From the NCBI GenBank assembly GCA_902729315.2, contig LR746278.1, positions 4,101,501 to 4,165,500 on the forward strand: DNA of 64,000 bases, given 5' to 3'. Under the pieces are notes generated by a model. It did no database searches. It was given only the letters and a program-made list of their open reading frames with translations, and was not told the origin of the DNA. Positions 46,744-58,200 of the stretch are shown piece by piece; positions within the stretch are counted from its first letter, which is position 1, and every line of letters begins with the position of its first letter. The position numbers were made by a program, and so were the translations under genes. Source of the DNA: Spirodela intermedia. Its lineage: Eukaryota; Streptophyta; Magnoliopsida; Alismatales; Araceae.

Positions 46744-49700
46744 TCATCTTCCACGGAGGATTGTGACCGTGAGCTGGTTCACGGTGAGAGACTCCTCCAC
46801 GCGGGTGTAGACCGATGACGAATTCACAGGTCTCCTCTCGGTGGCGGCGACGCCCGGCTGCTTCGGCGGCGGCAGCGCAGGGCCGGCACTGCCGAGCATC
46901 GTCACCACCGTTGCCATATTCGGCCGGTCCTCGGCACGCTCCTGCACGCACAGCAGCGCCACCTGCACGCATTTCGTCAGCTCCGGCGGCGAGTAGGAGT
47001 TCGCCATGGCCTCGTCCACCAGCGGCGAGCAGTCCCCCTCTGTCCACAGCTTCCAGGCCTGCAAAAGCTTCTCCCACCATTGTTAGGGCGCTGCTCCTTG
47101 GAAGGAGGGGGATGGAGGAGAGTGATGGGGGAGGGGGGCGTACGAGCTGAGTGATGTTCATGAAGGAGTCGTCGTAGTAGAAGCCCTTGTTCCGCTTGCC
47201 GCTGATGATCTCCAGCACGAGAACGCCAAAGCTGAAGACGTCGGACTTGATGGAGAAGGCGCCGTGCATAGCGTACTCCGGCGACATGTACCCGCTGCGC
47301 CGCGAGCACAATGTTAAAAGGCCGCTGGCGAGGAAGACCCACAGCAGAGGGAGATACGTACTAGGTACCAACGACTTTGCAGGTTTTCTCTGCGCCGCCG
47401 TCCCTGTCGCTGCGGAAGGCCCTCGCCGCGCCGAAGTCGGAGATCTTGGGGTTCATCTCCCTGTCGAGGAGAATGTTACTGGCCTTGAGATCTCGGTGGA
47501 TGATTCTGAACCTCGAGTCCTGGTGGAGGTACAGCAGGCCCCGAGACACCCCGACGATGATATTGAAGCGAGTCGGCCAGTTCAGAAGGGTGCTCTTCTC
47601 GTTGTCTGCTCAAGCGGGGAAAGCAGTATAAGAAGGGAAAGATGCTGCTTGCTCGACTCCCTGGAACTGAAAACCTAGGAGGAGAAAGGGGGCGGACCGA
47701 AGATGATGGAGTCCAGGCTCTTATTGTGCATATACTCGTAGATAAGGATCCGCTCGTCGCCGTCAACGCAGCAGCCGAGAAGCCGGACGAGATTCCGGTG
47801 CTGGAGCTTGGCAATTAGCTGGACCTCGTTCTGGAATTCGGTGAGCCCCTGGACAGACGTCTTGGAGAGCCTCTTCACTGCGATTTCCTGCCCATCTGGC
47901 AGCTGACCCTGCATGACACGGCAGCCCATGACGGAGTCAACACCAGAGTTCTCTCCCCTCGCGTGAAATACGTCAAAGGATAATGGTTACCATCCTCTCT
48001 CGTGAGCACGGGTTATCACCTTGTAGACCGGACCGAACCCCCCCTCGCCCAGCTTGTTGTCCTCAGAAAACTCGTCCGTAGCAGCTGCGACTTGGTCGAA
48101 GAGAATCAAAGGCAGCTCGAGGTCGTCGTCGCCTCCTCCTCCTCCTCCTCCTCTGCCGCCGCCGCTACCTCTTCTCTGGCTCATATCCTCTCTGCCGACA
48201 CCGCTATTTCTTCTCTGGCTCATATCCTCTCTGCCGCCACCGCTATTTCTTCTCTGGCTCATATCCTCTCTGTCGCCTCCGCCGAAGCCGCTATTTCTTC
48301 TCTGCTTCAGATCTTCTCCACCTACTTCGCCGACATCTCCATTCAAATCTAATTCAGTACAAGACTTGTTGTAACAAAAAGAATAAATCTTTGTTTATTG
48401 TCGTTGAAGGGTTCTCACAGTGATCGTTTGACCTCCTCCTCAAAAGGATGAACACGCCGCAGCCCAGAAGTATCAGCAAACCCCCGACGACCCCAACGCT
48501 GACGCTGACGGCTACCCTCTTCGTCCTGCTCCACCCGCCGCCGGTCGCTCCACCTTATCGACCATTAAAATAGGTCAACCAGACGAACCATAAAGATTAT
48601 CTAATTGGGACTCGTATCCTCTTTGACGGAACCATTCGCTAATCTGTCCCAGTCTCCGGAAGCTGGTGGGTCAAGGCGATAAGGATGGAGCCTCTTGTGT
48701 GTATTTCCGGAAGCCCAAATGTCGGTGGGAACCCTAGGGGATGATAAAAATCGGGCAAGAAGAAAGTTTCTTCTTCGATGCCGTAAATTTGGATCTACGC
48801 AAAGGAAAATTCTCAACGAGAGAGCAAATATGGGTCTGATGTAAGCTGTACTCACCAAGGAGAGAAGCAGGCGTCCTCATGTACACATCCTGGCCGTCCT
48901 CCAAATAGTGTCTGAGATCGGTGAGCTCACCGACCCACATGATGCACCCGCTTCCGTCTCTGATGTCGGCGGCGGTGTAGGCGGCGCAGGAGCAGTTCCT
49001 CAGGCAGGCCTGCTCGCACTCCTCTATGCTCATGTTCTTGTACATGACCGCCTGCCACGCGTCCGGCAGTTTCATCCCGGACATGGGGACGAACCCTTCG
49101 CCAGTCCCGCATTCCAGAGGGATCTCCCTCTCACACCCGTCTGTGCCATCCCTGAGGGCCCAGTCCGTCGGCGACTTCGGCTTGAATCCAGCTAAGCAGC
49201 TGCAGACGGGGGATCTGTTGGAGTCGCAGACGCCGTAAGGGCCGCAGAAGCTGTAGCTGTCGCACTGGTCCTTGGGCGCATGCCAGTAGTTGTTCCACCG
49301 TTTTTCCAGCAGCACGAAGCGATGGAGCTGGCCGTAAGTGGTCACCACCAGCCTCGACACCAGCTCCTTTTTAACCAGCTCATAGGTGTAGTAGACCTCC
49401 TCACTATTGGCTACAAATCGGAAGGTGAAGATATCGTTAGACTTCATCTCCGGCACGCCGCTGAGGCGGACCCCGTTCCATGGGCCACTCCTGTACAACT
49501 TCGCCGTCTGGTTCATGAGGAACATCTGCGGCGATCCGTGGATGTTCATCCTGAAGGAGAAGTCCCCCGGTGACGGGTCGTCAGGTCCCTTCCAGGAGAG
49601 GAGGTACCGATCCAATCTCGTCTTTAGATTCCACCCGAGCTTCATCCCTGGCAGGAGAGTATCAGTGGGGTAATCGAAGCTCTGCCAGAAGAATTTCTCC

Positions 49701-50125
49701 TCATCCTTCTCGGCCTCCGCCTTCAAGACGAGGTTTCCTGTTTCAAGGAGCTCGGCAACGGCGCCGGGCGAACCCGAGGAGGAAGACCAGATGACTGCAC
49801 CATCACCGCCAGACAGGGAAAGCTTTCCTTCGGTGCTTACGCTGAGGGCTCCGGGAAACGTGGTGATAGGGCTTTCTCTGTTGGCGACCCAGACGATCGT
49901 CCTCTCGGGGATGTTAGCGTACCATATGCCCAGGTACCGCCTACTACCGCCGCCCGCGGGGAAGAAGCCGAGCTGGAAGCTGCCGCCGGCAGAGAGGAGA
50001 GTTTCGTTTTCCCTGAGTTGCTCGCCGGGCTTTAGGACGGCAGCGGCCGCCGTGGAGAAGAAGAGATTGCAGAGCAGAGGAAGGAAGAAGACGAGAGGAG
50101 GGAGGAGGCTCTGCCGACCACACAT
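46744..50125 (-). CDS. G-type lectin S-receptor-like serine/threonine kinase, complete
   Basis: Seven exons on the minus strand: 48856-50125, 48419-48553, 48020-48348, 47698-47908, 47362-47605, 47144-47294 and 46744-47058. Phases agree and give about 884 residues. The order is signal peptide (1-28), bulb-lectin domain ([20 protein letters not shown]), S-locus glycoprotein domain ([14 protein letters not shown]), EGF-like region ([18 protein letters not shown]), PAN domain ([15 protein letters not shown]), one membrane helix (437-461), a repeat-rich juxtamembrane segment and a kinase. Key kinase parts are present: [11 protein letters not shown], Lys590 in [14 protein letters not shown] with Asp687, DFG at 705-707 and [11 protein letters not shown] is followed by AARAF rather than the usual MARIF. 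It would act at the plasma membrane in recognition or defence signalling; the ligand is unknown. The 70-base intron 2 is the least certain junction. Confidence 0.88.
48160..48313 (-). repeat. 39-base minisatellite coding for [11 protein letters not shown] repeats
   Basis: Within exon 3 of the kinase gene, a 39-base unit recurs about 3.7 times and encodes 13-residue units such as [13 protein letters not shown]. It lies between the membrane helix and the kinase domain. Next to it a glycine run and DDD precede the conserved [18 protein letters not shown]. Confidence 0.9.
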
Positions 50126-50177
50126 GACGTTCTCCAGTGCGCGTGCGGTCTGGGGAGGCGAAAACGCAGATCCTTGT

Positions 50178-50187
50178 TCATATACCC
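50178..50187 (-). promoter_or_regulatory. TATA-like box of the receptor-kinase gene
   Basis: The minus strand reads gggtatatgaac about 55 bases upstream of the ATG at 50125. Just upstream is TGACGT (about 50197), an as-1/TGA-factor-like core. Both are short motifs judged by position only. Confidence 0.35.
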
Positions 50188-50199
50188 ATACTGATTGAC

Positions 50200-51529
50200 G
50201 TCTGATTTCTTCTGTGGGTCCTACGAAAATTTGGAGAAGTCAGAGGGTATGACGACGCGTCCTTAACGTGGGAAAGGATACCAAACGGAACACCGTGTGG
50301 TCAGGGCCTCCCAATGTCACGCGTTTGAAACTTGTGACTATTCAACCCAGCCTTCCTTTCTCTACGAAGCAGGTATGAATGTTGGTGACGTGGAGCGGCA
50401 GGAACACATATTATTTAGCTCCTGTCGACATAAAAACTAACCCAGATCCCATCTTTTCGATTATGGGCCCCGGAGTGGACCCAAGGGCAGTATAATTGAA
50501 AAATCATTTAAGGCCTAGCGCTGAGATGATCATCAATGATTCTTGGTGACTACGGATGATGGCGTTGGGAGGAGTGAGAAGGTGCCTTGGTAAACACAAG
50601 CTTAGGTTAAAGTGGAGGTGGCGTAAAACATTCATTAGTGAAAGGGAATAAATTTTACACGCGGGGCCCTTGGTGGGCCAACTTCTATGAAGCCCACAAA
50701 AGGGGAAGTGGGATTTGATGGAGGTTGGAGTCCATGGGAGGCTTTCAGGGTACATGGCACAATAACACCTTTTTAAGAACTGGAAAAGACATAGATGATG
50801 CTTTTATTTTCCTCCTGAATTTTACCTTTAACACCAATAGATGGAGAAATAGTCAACCTAACATACTCATGTTACTATGTAGTATATGTCACATAAGTAG
50901 CTCAATCAAGTGATAAAATGTGCTAACCAATAATAAAAATAAAAGATGGGACAATTGTGTAACTTTACTTTATATGTGATATGGAGTGCAATGAAAAATA
51001 GTAGTCTCATTTCCTACTATGCTGAAAATGAAACAAATGTTATATATCCTTCTTATTCTTATTGTTAAGCATTTAGATGTAGATAAATACAAATGAGAAG
51101 AAAAATTGGCCATAAATATGATCTTCTTATACTAATGTTTAGATGTTTTGCCTTAGTGAAGAATTTTATAAGTCAAGGGGTTGAGTTGTTTATAGTACTT
51201 CATGTGGTCTTTAGTATATAATATATATTAAGAGATGGGTGACTTAGTTTTTGAAGGATTTAATGAGGCTAGGTGAAACACAAGGGAGGAGAGGGAGTGA
51301 CATGCTTTAATTTTTGTATAATAAATCATGTAAATTTAAAAATTATAAAATTAGAAAATATGATTTTTTAGATTTTTAGAAGTATTTCAACACAAAAATA
51401 TTAGTTATAACTCAGTAAAAGGCTCTTAAAATAGTGAAAAAAAATTAAGTCGATCACAAGGATGTAAAATAATATTAGATAAAATTCAAATTATTTCTCA
51501 AATAATATGATTTCTTATGATTTTTAGAC
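50200..51529. other. Upstream region and AT-rich spacer
   Basis: The first few hundred bases are the kinase promoter region. Beyond about 50800 the sequence is AT-rich and no gene or repeat was recognised. Confidence 0.4.
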
Positions 51530-53593
51530 TAAATGATGAAGAGAAAATGATGGTGAGCGAGACCCATCTCCATCAGCTCAGGAGACACCGGCAGTCCGAG
51601 TTCAGCCCAATCGACACACGAAGACGAAGGAGCCTGGCTTTCACTACACGGCCTAGCCCTTCGAGACAATGATATTCCACCTCCGCGACGATGACGAGCT
51701 CAAGTTCACCCGTATCTTTCTTTGTATTTTCACGTTGACGTGTTGGGCCTCGCATTTGTGTGTTGGCAGGCCCAATTCTATGTGTGTGTTGTTTGTGTCT
51801 CCCTTTCTTTAGGGTTTTATTGGGTCTCTCTTTTGAGGCCCAATTAAAACCCTAAGGGGGGGGGGGACCTATGTGTCTTTCCTTTTGGGCCTCTTTTGGG
51901 GCTTATTTGAGTCTTCATTTGAAGCCCACTTAAGCACCGTAAGAGGGCCCTCCTCTTTCTCCTTTTAGGGGAGCTTATTGGGTCTCTCTTAAGAGGCCCA
52001 ATAAGCCCCTTTTGTAGCCTTTTGTGGCTTATGGGCTTGAGGGCCTCAAGTGGGCCCACCTCCCCTTAGCCCACTTGTGGGCCCCATATAAGGGGAGGTA
52101 GGACCCCCCCCTCAAGGGAGCGCCGTATTTTTGAGAGAGATTATCGTTTTGTGAGTACCTTCTCCGTGATATAAGATAGGGAGGGAAGAAGGAAGAGGAA
52201 GGCCGTCGATACCCCCTTAGAGGACTTCGTTCCTCGTGACGCTGCTGCCCGAGAAGTCCCCCCGCCGCCTGAGACTACTGCCGCCGCCGGCCATCTCATT
52301 GCCGCCCGGGAGCTCGCCGCCGTCACCGGACGAAACGGTCGCGGTTGCCGCTGCAGCCGCCGCCGCCTCTGCTGGAACCCCGTCACGCCGTCGTGACGAA
52401 AGGGGCTCGCTTCGCCTCCCTACGAGCCGTCGCCGAGCACTCCGCCGGAGTCTCTCGACTCCTGGTTCGACTGCCGCCTCTTCCTCCGGAACTCCACCAT
52501 AAACTCGCCGGAGCCGCCCTCCGCCGCTCCGCCCAGTCGCTGGCCGTTCGCCGACGAACGCCGACCTGCCGCCGACGTCGGAAGAGACCCTGCTGCCGTG
52601 CCGACCAGCCAGATCCAGTCCAAGCTCCACACAGGCCCCCGCCGGAGTTTCCCGACGATCCGCCGCCGTCGCGCCGTTTCCGGCGCCGCCTAGACCAGGA
52701 GGGCTCAACCCTCCCTAGTATCGCCGGCCGGATCGTCTCCTTGCTCTGCTCCGCTTCCCGGCGCCGCCAGAGAAGGCCGACCCTTCCGGCGACGGTTGGT
52801 TTGCCGCCCAACCGCCGACGTTCGGCATTCTCGCCGAAGCGCCGCTGACGCTCGGCCTTCCCGCCGAAGCGCCGCTGACGCTCGGCCTTCCCGCCGCCGC
52901 GCGCGCCCCGCGCGCCGGTTCCTGCGGCCCGCGACCCGGCGCCACTGCCCGCGTGCCCTAGGGCACGCCGCGCGGCTTGCCGCGCGCGCCCGCTAGCGTG
53001 CCCTTCGGCCCACCTGCAGGCCCACGCCCACGCCGACTGTGCCACGCCCTAAGACGACGACTTCCGCGACTCTCGACCAGGACCGACCGTCGACGCTGAG
53101 CATCGCTCTTCACCGGACGTCTCTGCCTTCGTCGAATCTCCGCTCTGTCACGACCCGCCGGGCTACGCAGCCCTGAAGGTTAGCTTTGTACCCGTTCCTC
53201 TTAAGTTTAATTATCTCTCGAAGGGTTTTCTCGGCTCGTCTCCACCGCCATCAGGAGAACGTAGACAGGATAGGACGGTTATCGGATCGTGACTTCCGAC
53301 GCTGTGCTAGATTCGTCACCGATTGTGAGCTGCAGCCCTAGGCTACCTCATGACGACTGTTCTGCCGTCTGTCCGGACGTGGACCGAGAGGGCCTCACAC
53401 TTACCATCGTCGAGTGTTTCCCCGAGTTGTTCTGGGTTGATCATGCATATTGGTACGCCTGCCTGTACTTAGGTTACATAGTCAAACCTAGAGTCTAGGG
53501 TCCATACATTCTGATCGGATCGGTCCGACTACCTCATCTCGGCTCGTGAGTTTCATTGATCAAGTACAAAGGTTCTCGCCCCGTCCTACATCA
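51530..53593 (+). mobile_element. GC-rich solo-LTR-like segment
   Basis: A sharply GC-rich 2-kb island in AT-rich DNA. It contains a promoter-like catataagg (about 52086), preceded by repeated phrases of the type gggtctctcttaagaggccc, and it ends in CTACATCA, the same terminus as the gypsy LTRs at 17.5 and 22.4 kb. Frames of 160-220 codons exist on both strands but are arginine/proline/alanine-rich and overlap one another, as expected from composition. No internal retroelement coding region adjoins it, so a solo LTR is the best reading. The left end is uncertain. Confidence 0.4.
52830..52890. repeat. Short direct repeat in the GC-rich island
   Basis: The phrase gccgaagcgccgctgacgct occurs twice in tandem (about 52834 and 52864) in the middle of the island, each followed by cggccttccc. 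Confidence 0.9.
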
Positions 53594-54555
53594 GAAAAAA
53601 AATTTAGGTGAGGACGTCAAGATGACATCAACACCTTGATGAATGCAATTCAAACTAAAATAGATTTCACTTGATGATTCTTACATAAATAATTAAAAAT
53701 AATTTAATTAATCAAATTAAGATACATAAAAGTCAAGATAATTATAATTAATTAAAGAAGAGTTTTAAAATTTTAAATTACACGAAATATCAATTAATAA
53801 ATAATTAAATTTAAAGTAGAAAAGATAGAGTCTAAAATTCTAAACATTATGGTGGTGATTGTCAAAATTCTAAGCATTAAGGTGAAGTATTTTTGTGCAA
53901 TGTCTACATCTTCAAAAGCTCTTCTTAGATATTCATGATGTGGGTAATTTCTAAATCCTCTTGTGAAGTCAAAAATTGATGAGATTAGTCAATGAATTAT
54001 CTCTAGCGGTTATCACTCAACAAAGTAGAAATTCAGTGGTGTTTGGATTTCCAACAATTGTCATCTAGCAAAGACAAGTTAGATAAAAGTCAAGTGCATC
54101 TCAAGGAGCTTCTTCCATAAGTATATGCAATAAGATGAACCTCTTTATTGCATTTAATACATTCTAGAGAGGTGATGACTCGTCTCTCAACATATCATAT
54201 TGTTCTTGACGATAGCTCATTTGTTGATCAATTAGAGATAATTTTTTCAAGAATTTCTAATTTTTGTATTCAAATTTCTTAATCAATGATTAATGATGAT
54301 TTACAAAGAGTGTTAACGAAATTTTCATCAATGACTTGATTGTTGGCCAAAGCTCTATAGAAAAATTATGAGTTAAATAGATAAAAACTTAAATTTTGGT
54401 TATTGTGAGATTCAAATCTTTGCTAGTTGCTTGACTATATGAGAGAGAGTTAGTAAATTACTCAAATACCCTTGACTTAGTGACATTATGATGTGTTTTC
54501 TTCTAATAATGTAAGGGTATTCTTGGTACTAAATATTTAAAACTTGGTGGTAAAT
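53594..54555. other. AT-rich, probably retroelement-derived
   Basis: Weak minus-strand text such as LSLIDQQMS-like phrases around 54210 hints at a gag region, but no domain can be supported. Confidence 0.3.
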
Positions 54556-55240
54556 GTTGGCATAAGTTTAGCCTCACATTAGTTATTTTTTAAAGTATGA
54601 CATGAATATATATTTGTACCTCTTTTTGTCATCAAATTCTCTTTCCTAGAAACAAAATGGCTAAGACCACTTAAGAGGAAGGCTAAGCTAGGTGGTGCAC
54701 CCCCACATACACACGTGTACAACCACTCCATGCCCAATGCCCAACTAGCCCCTATTGATGTGGTAAAGGAGTGACATGCATGTGCTCTAGAGGGTCCTTA
54801 AGCCACTTGAGGCCTCGGCTCATAACTGTGCTTCCAACTCGTGTGTGGGTCCCTCTTTTTTCTATTTTTTTCTATTTATCATTATTTTTTCATTTCATTT
54901 GAAAAATATGAATATAAAAAATATATAAATTAAAAAAATGATATAATTAGCGAAATATTTAAATTAATCAGCTAAAATCTTATTTTCTCAATTTAACACA
55001 AATAAAAGTCTATTTATCATGAGTTAAAGCTTAAAATATATTATTAAATAATTATTAATTCATGATAATGAAGACTTATTAGGTGGTGAATTGATTTTCC
55101 ACCATTAGTCTACTTTTGTCTTCTGTCTATAAACACATATATTGACATGAGTTTTCTCATAGTTCTTTCATTCTAAGTATCGGTTTACTTAAGGTTCTAA
55201 TAATATTCAATAATGAAACCTACCAAATTTCAACATTTTG
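54556..55240 (+). repeat. LTR-like repeat related to the 2-kb inverted-repeat arms
   Basis: Opens with tgttggcataagtttagcct and cacattag, a common plant LTR opening. The block 54660-54860 resembles 25820-26040 of the left arm: both share the order ccaagaccat/ctaagaccac, a gtgcaccc/gtccaccc segment, gtgtacaa, and a later gtgtgtgg/gtgtgtag segment. The right end is not defined. Confidence 0.4.
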
Positions 55241-58200
55241 TGATTCAAAATACATTCCTTCAATTCTTATTTGAGTACTTGTCATTTTTATTTTGAATTA
55301 TTCTTAAATTTATATGAGTAAATTGAGCTTATGTGTAAAAGAATATTCAGCTATAAAATGAATTTATAGAGAATAATTTAATTCAATATTTTAATAGATC
55401 TTATGTGTATTTTTCATCATCAAAATATTATTCATTTAATGTGCCAAAAAAATCCACTTTATAAAGATTCATATTATTGCCTTCCACAATTATTCTTCAA
55501 AGAAAATTTTCCATAGAATCAACAATTCACATCCATGTTACATTTTAGATGTCTATCTTTCAGCTCTAGACATTGTGCTACTTGCCTTCCTACCCTTGTT
55601 ACAAATAGTTTCTCTATGTGCATTCATAGAAGAAATAATGTACTATGCACTTATAGTGATAATCAAATGCTAAGATGGTGGCTTCTTTTGTATGGTTGAC
55701 TTTAATGAAGAAAGCTTTAGTACATAATGATTTGTAGCACAATTTTCTCAAATGGTTTGGAAGGTAGGTAGGACAAGATAAGTTGAAGGCTCTTTAAAGT
55801 AGACTATATATAAACCCAAAAATCTCAATATTTATCGAACAAATATTTGATATATGATTTTTCAAAGATTATCTGAGTTGAAACATGGATCCTTTACTAA
55901 TAAACTATGTAGTTAAATTGGTGTCAAATTGTCAATTTGACTATATCTGGATTGAGTCATACTATATGTGCCCTAGTTAAAGATATTTTCCCATATGTGT
56001 GATCTTTAGTTAAGCATTTGAACTTTTGACATATCTTGGATATTTTCACATGCTAGGATATGCAAATTCACTATTTTTGAGTATTCTTGAGTCTCACGTT
56101 TTGAATTCTAAAATATTCATGAATTCATTTTTCAGACTATTACATTATTTATGGCTATGAAAATTTTAAATATTTACAAAAATTTCCAATGAAGAAAAAT
56201 GATGTTTAGGTCATTAGATTCAATCTGAATTGTGGAATTAAAATATAGATATAAAAGCTTATTCATGATACTAGATGACTATGATTTAGAATCAAAAAAT
56301 TTATTACTCTTCATGTTTAAGCAACCAATTGAAATATGGCTATTTAAAAGACAGCTTAGAATTGTGTAAAATTGATTAATTATGATTAAACATAATTGTC
56401 AATACTATAAGTGGTTAAGATAATACGATACATATTTAAATTGTGGTTCAATATGTTCACCTAATATTCTTAATTCGTTCATATGATAATATTTTCATAC
56501 AAGACTCATTTGAAGCAATAAGACTTGGATATATATACATATATGTTAGTGTCTAAAGGCTATGCACATTAGTTCAAACCTTAAAGAAAATGTAAGGTTA
56601 GTTTTACTTTATCTTGGATTTAAAAAATTTCAAATTTGTAACTAATTGAAAAAATTTACTATTGAATACAAGGGGAAAAGTTATAAGGTACTTAGATCAA
56701 AATTCTCTATATGTTAAACTCCTTTCTTAAATGATCATCCTTGACCTCCCTATCATTATGAGTTTCAATGTTTGTAGAGAATTAAAAAAAAATTGAGCAT
56801 TATTTGCAGCTTGATCAAACAATAGAAAAAATCAAGTAGAATGAGTGAAAGTAATTCATTCAAGATCTTCTTCAACTTGTCCAAAGAGACAACGTCTTCA
56901 TCATTTAAAAAAATTATATGAAGAGGAGAAATATAATTGAGTATAATTCAACTTCCTCTTCACTAAATTTCGATAGACATCTTAAGTTGACATCAGGTAC
57001 TAAAATGTCCTATGGTGGAATTCATCATTATTTGAACACAAAAAAATCATTAGACATTTATTTAATCACTCAGCATAGTTTAACCCTATAACCAATAGTG
57101 TGAAACCAAGAGTCATAGATGTAGAAGATAATTTCAAGTGAAATTATGTGAAAGTTGAACCTGATAATATATGATATTTAATTAGGATTTGGCGATATAG
57201 ATTATATTGATGTCCTTGATTTTGATACTTATATTAAAAAATTATTTTGATACTTATATTAAAAAAATTCTGTCTTAATTATTTATAGAATATTTATTAA
57301 ACCATCAATAAACATCATGATATTTTTTATCACAAGTTAAACATATTTAAAAACATTCAAAATGTCTATTGATGATGCTCAATACAATCTTATGGCTAAC
57401 AACAAATCTAAGGAATTCTATCCTTTAGATATTTTTTATGTCGAAATAATCTAGGGTCATATTGTTAAAACGTAAGTACAGAGGAATATGTGCCAATATA
57501 TATGAAAACGTTTCACACATAATTGAGAAATGTGAGGTTACCTATGATATTCAAATGTAGGACTAAAGTGACATGGAGTCATAAACCTTAATAAGAAAAA
57601 CATCTCAAAAAATCAAAATACATTTGTTTAGGCATGAGATTCGAACTCAAGATATAAGTAATGCAAAGGTAGGAAAAATGATAACTGAAATATTTGAATA
57701 TCATGAAATGTAAGACATGGGCATGATTTAAAATCTGGTTCTTTGTATTAACATGTTGGAAGGATGATTAGAAAAATATAAAGCAATATCAAAGGATTAG
57801 TCACTAAAATAGGAATCAAACTCTAGTATTACACAATGGCTAACCTAGACTATCTACATAAAGTTCTCACAAAAGTGGAGAAATCATTGCCCTGTATCCT
57901 GCATGGTAACATGTTAACATCTTATATGGAGAAAATGATAAAGAAAAATGATCTACTTTGATTCAAACTCAAAAGTAAAAATATTCATTGAATATCACCA
58001 ATCTTTAGAATGAAACGTCAAAGGTTATTTATGAGACAACCGCAAAGTCTCGAAGCGAGGAACAATTGAAGATCATCAACATGCACCCTAATGATAACAT
58101 ATCAGCAAAGGCAATATCAATGTTCAACCTTGAAATAACAAGATCAATAACATTTGAGTTCAACCTTGAAAAAAAAGATGTTGACTGATCAATTACACAA

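Noticed and set aside
48002-48374. Plus-strand open frames of 106-116 codons over the kinase minisatellite
   Set aside because: They are serine/leucine-rich shadows of the repeat on the coding minus strand.
52217-53045. Long open frames on both strands (up to 220 codons) in the GC-rich island
   Set aside because: They overlap each other in several frames, are dominated by Arg, Pro, Ala and Ser, and show no domain. GC-rich sequence with few stop codons explains them.
57600-57680. Possible tRNA B-box (gattcgaactc)
   Set aside because: No matching A-box, acceptor stem or anticodon arm could be found around it on either strand.
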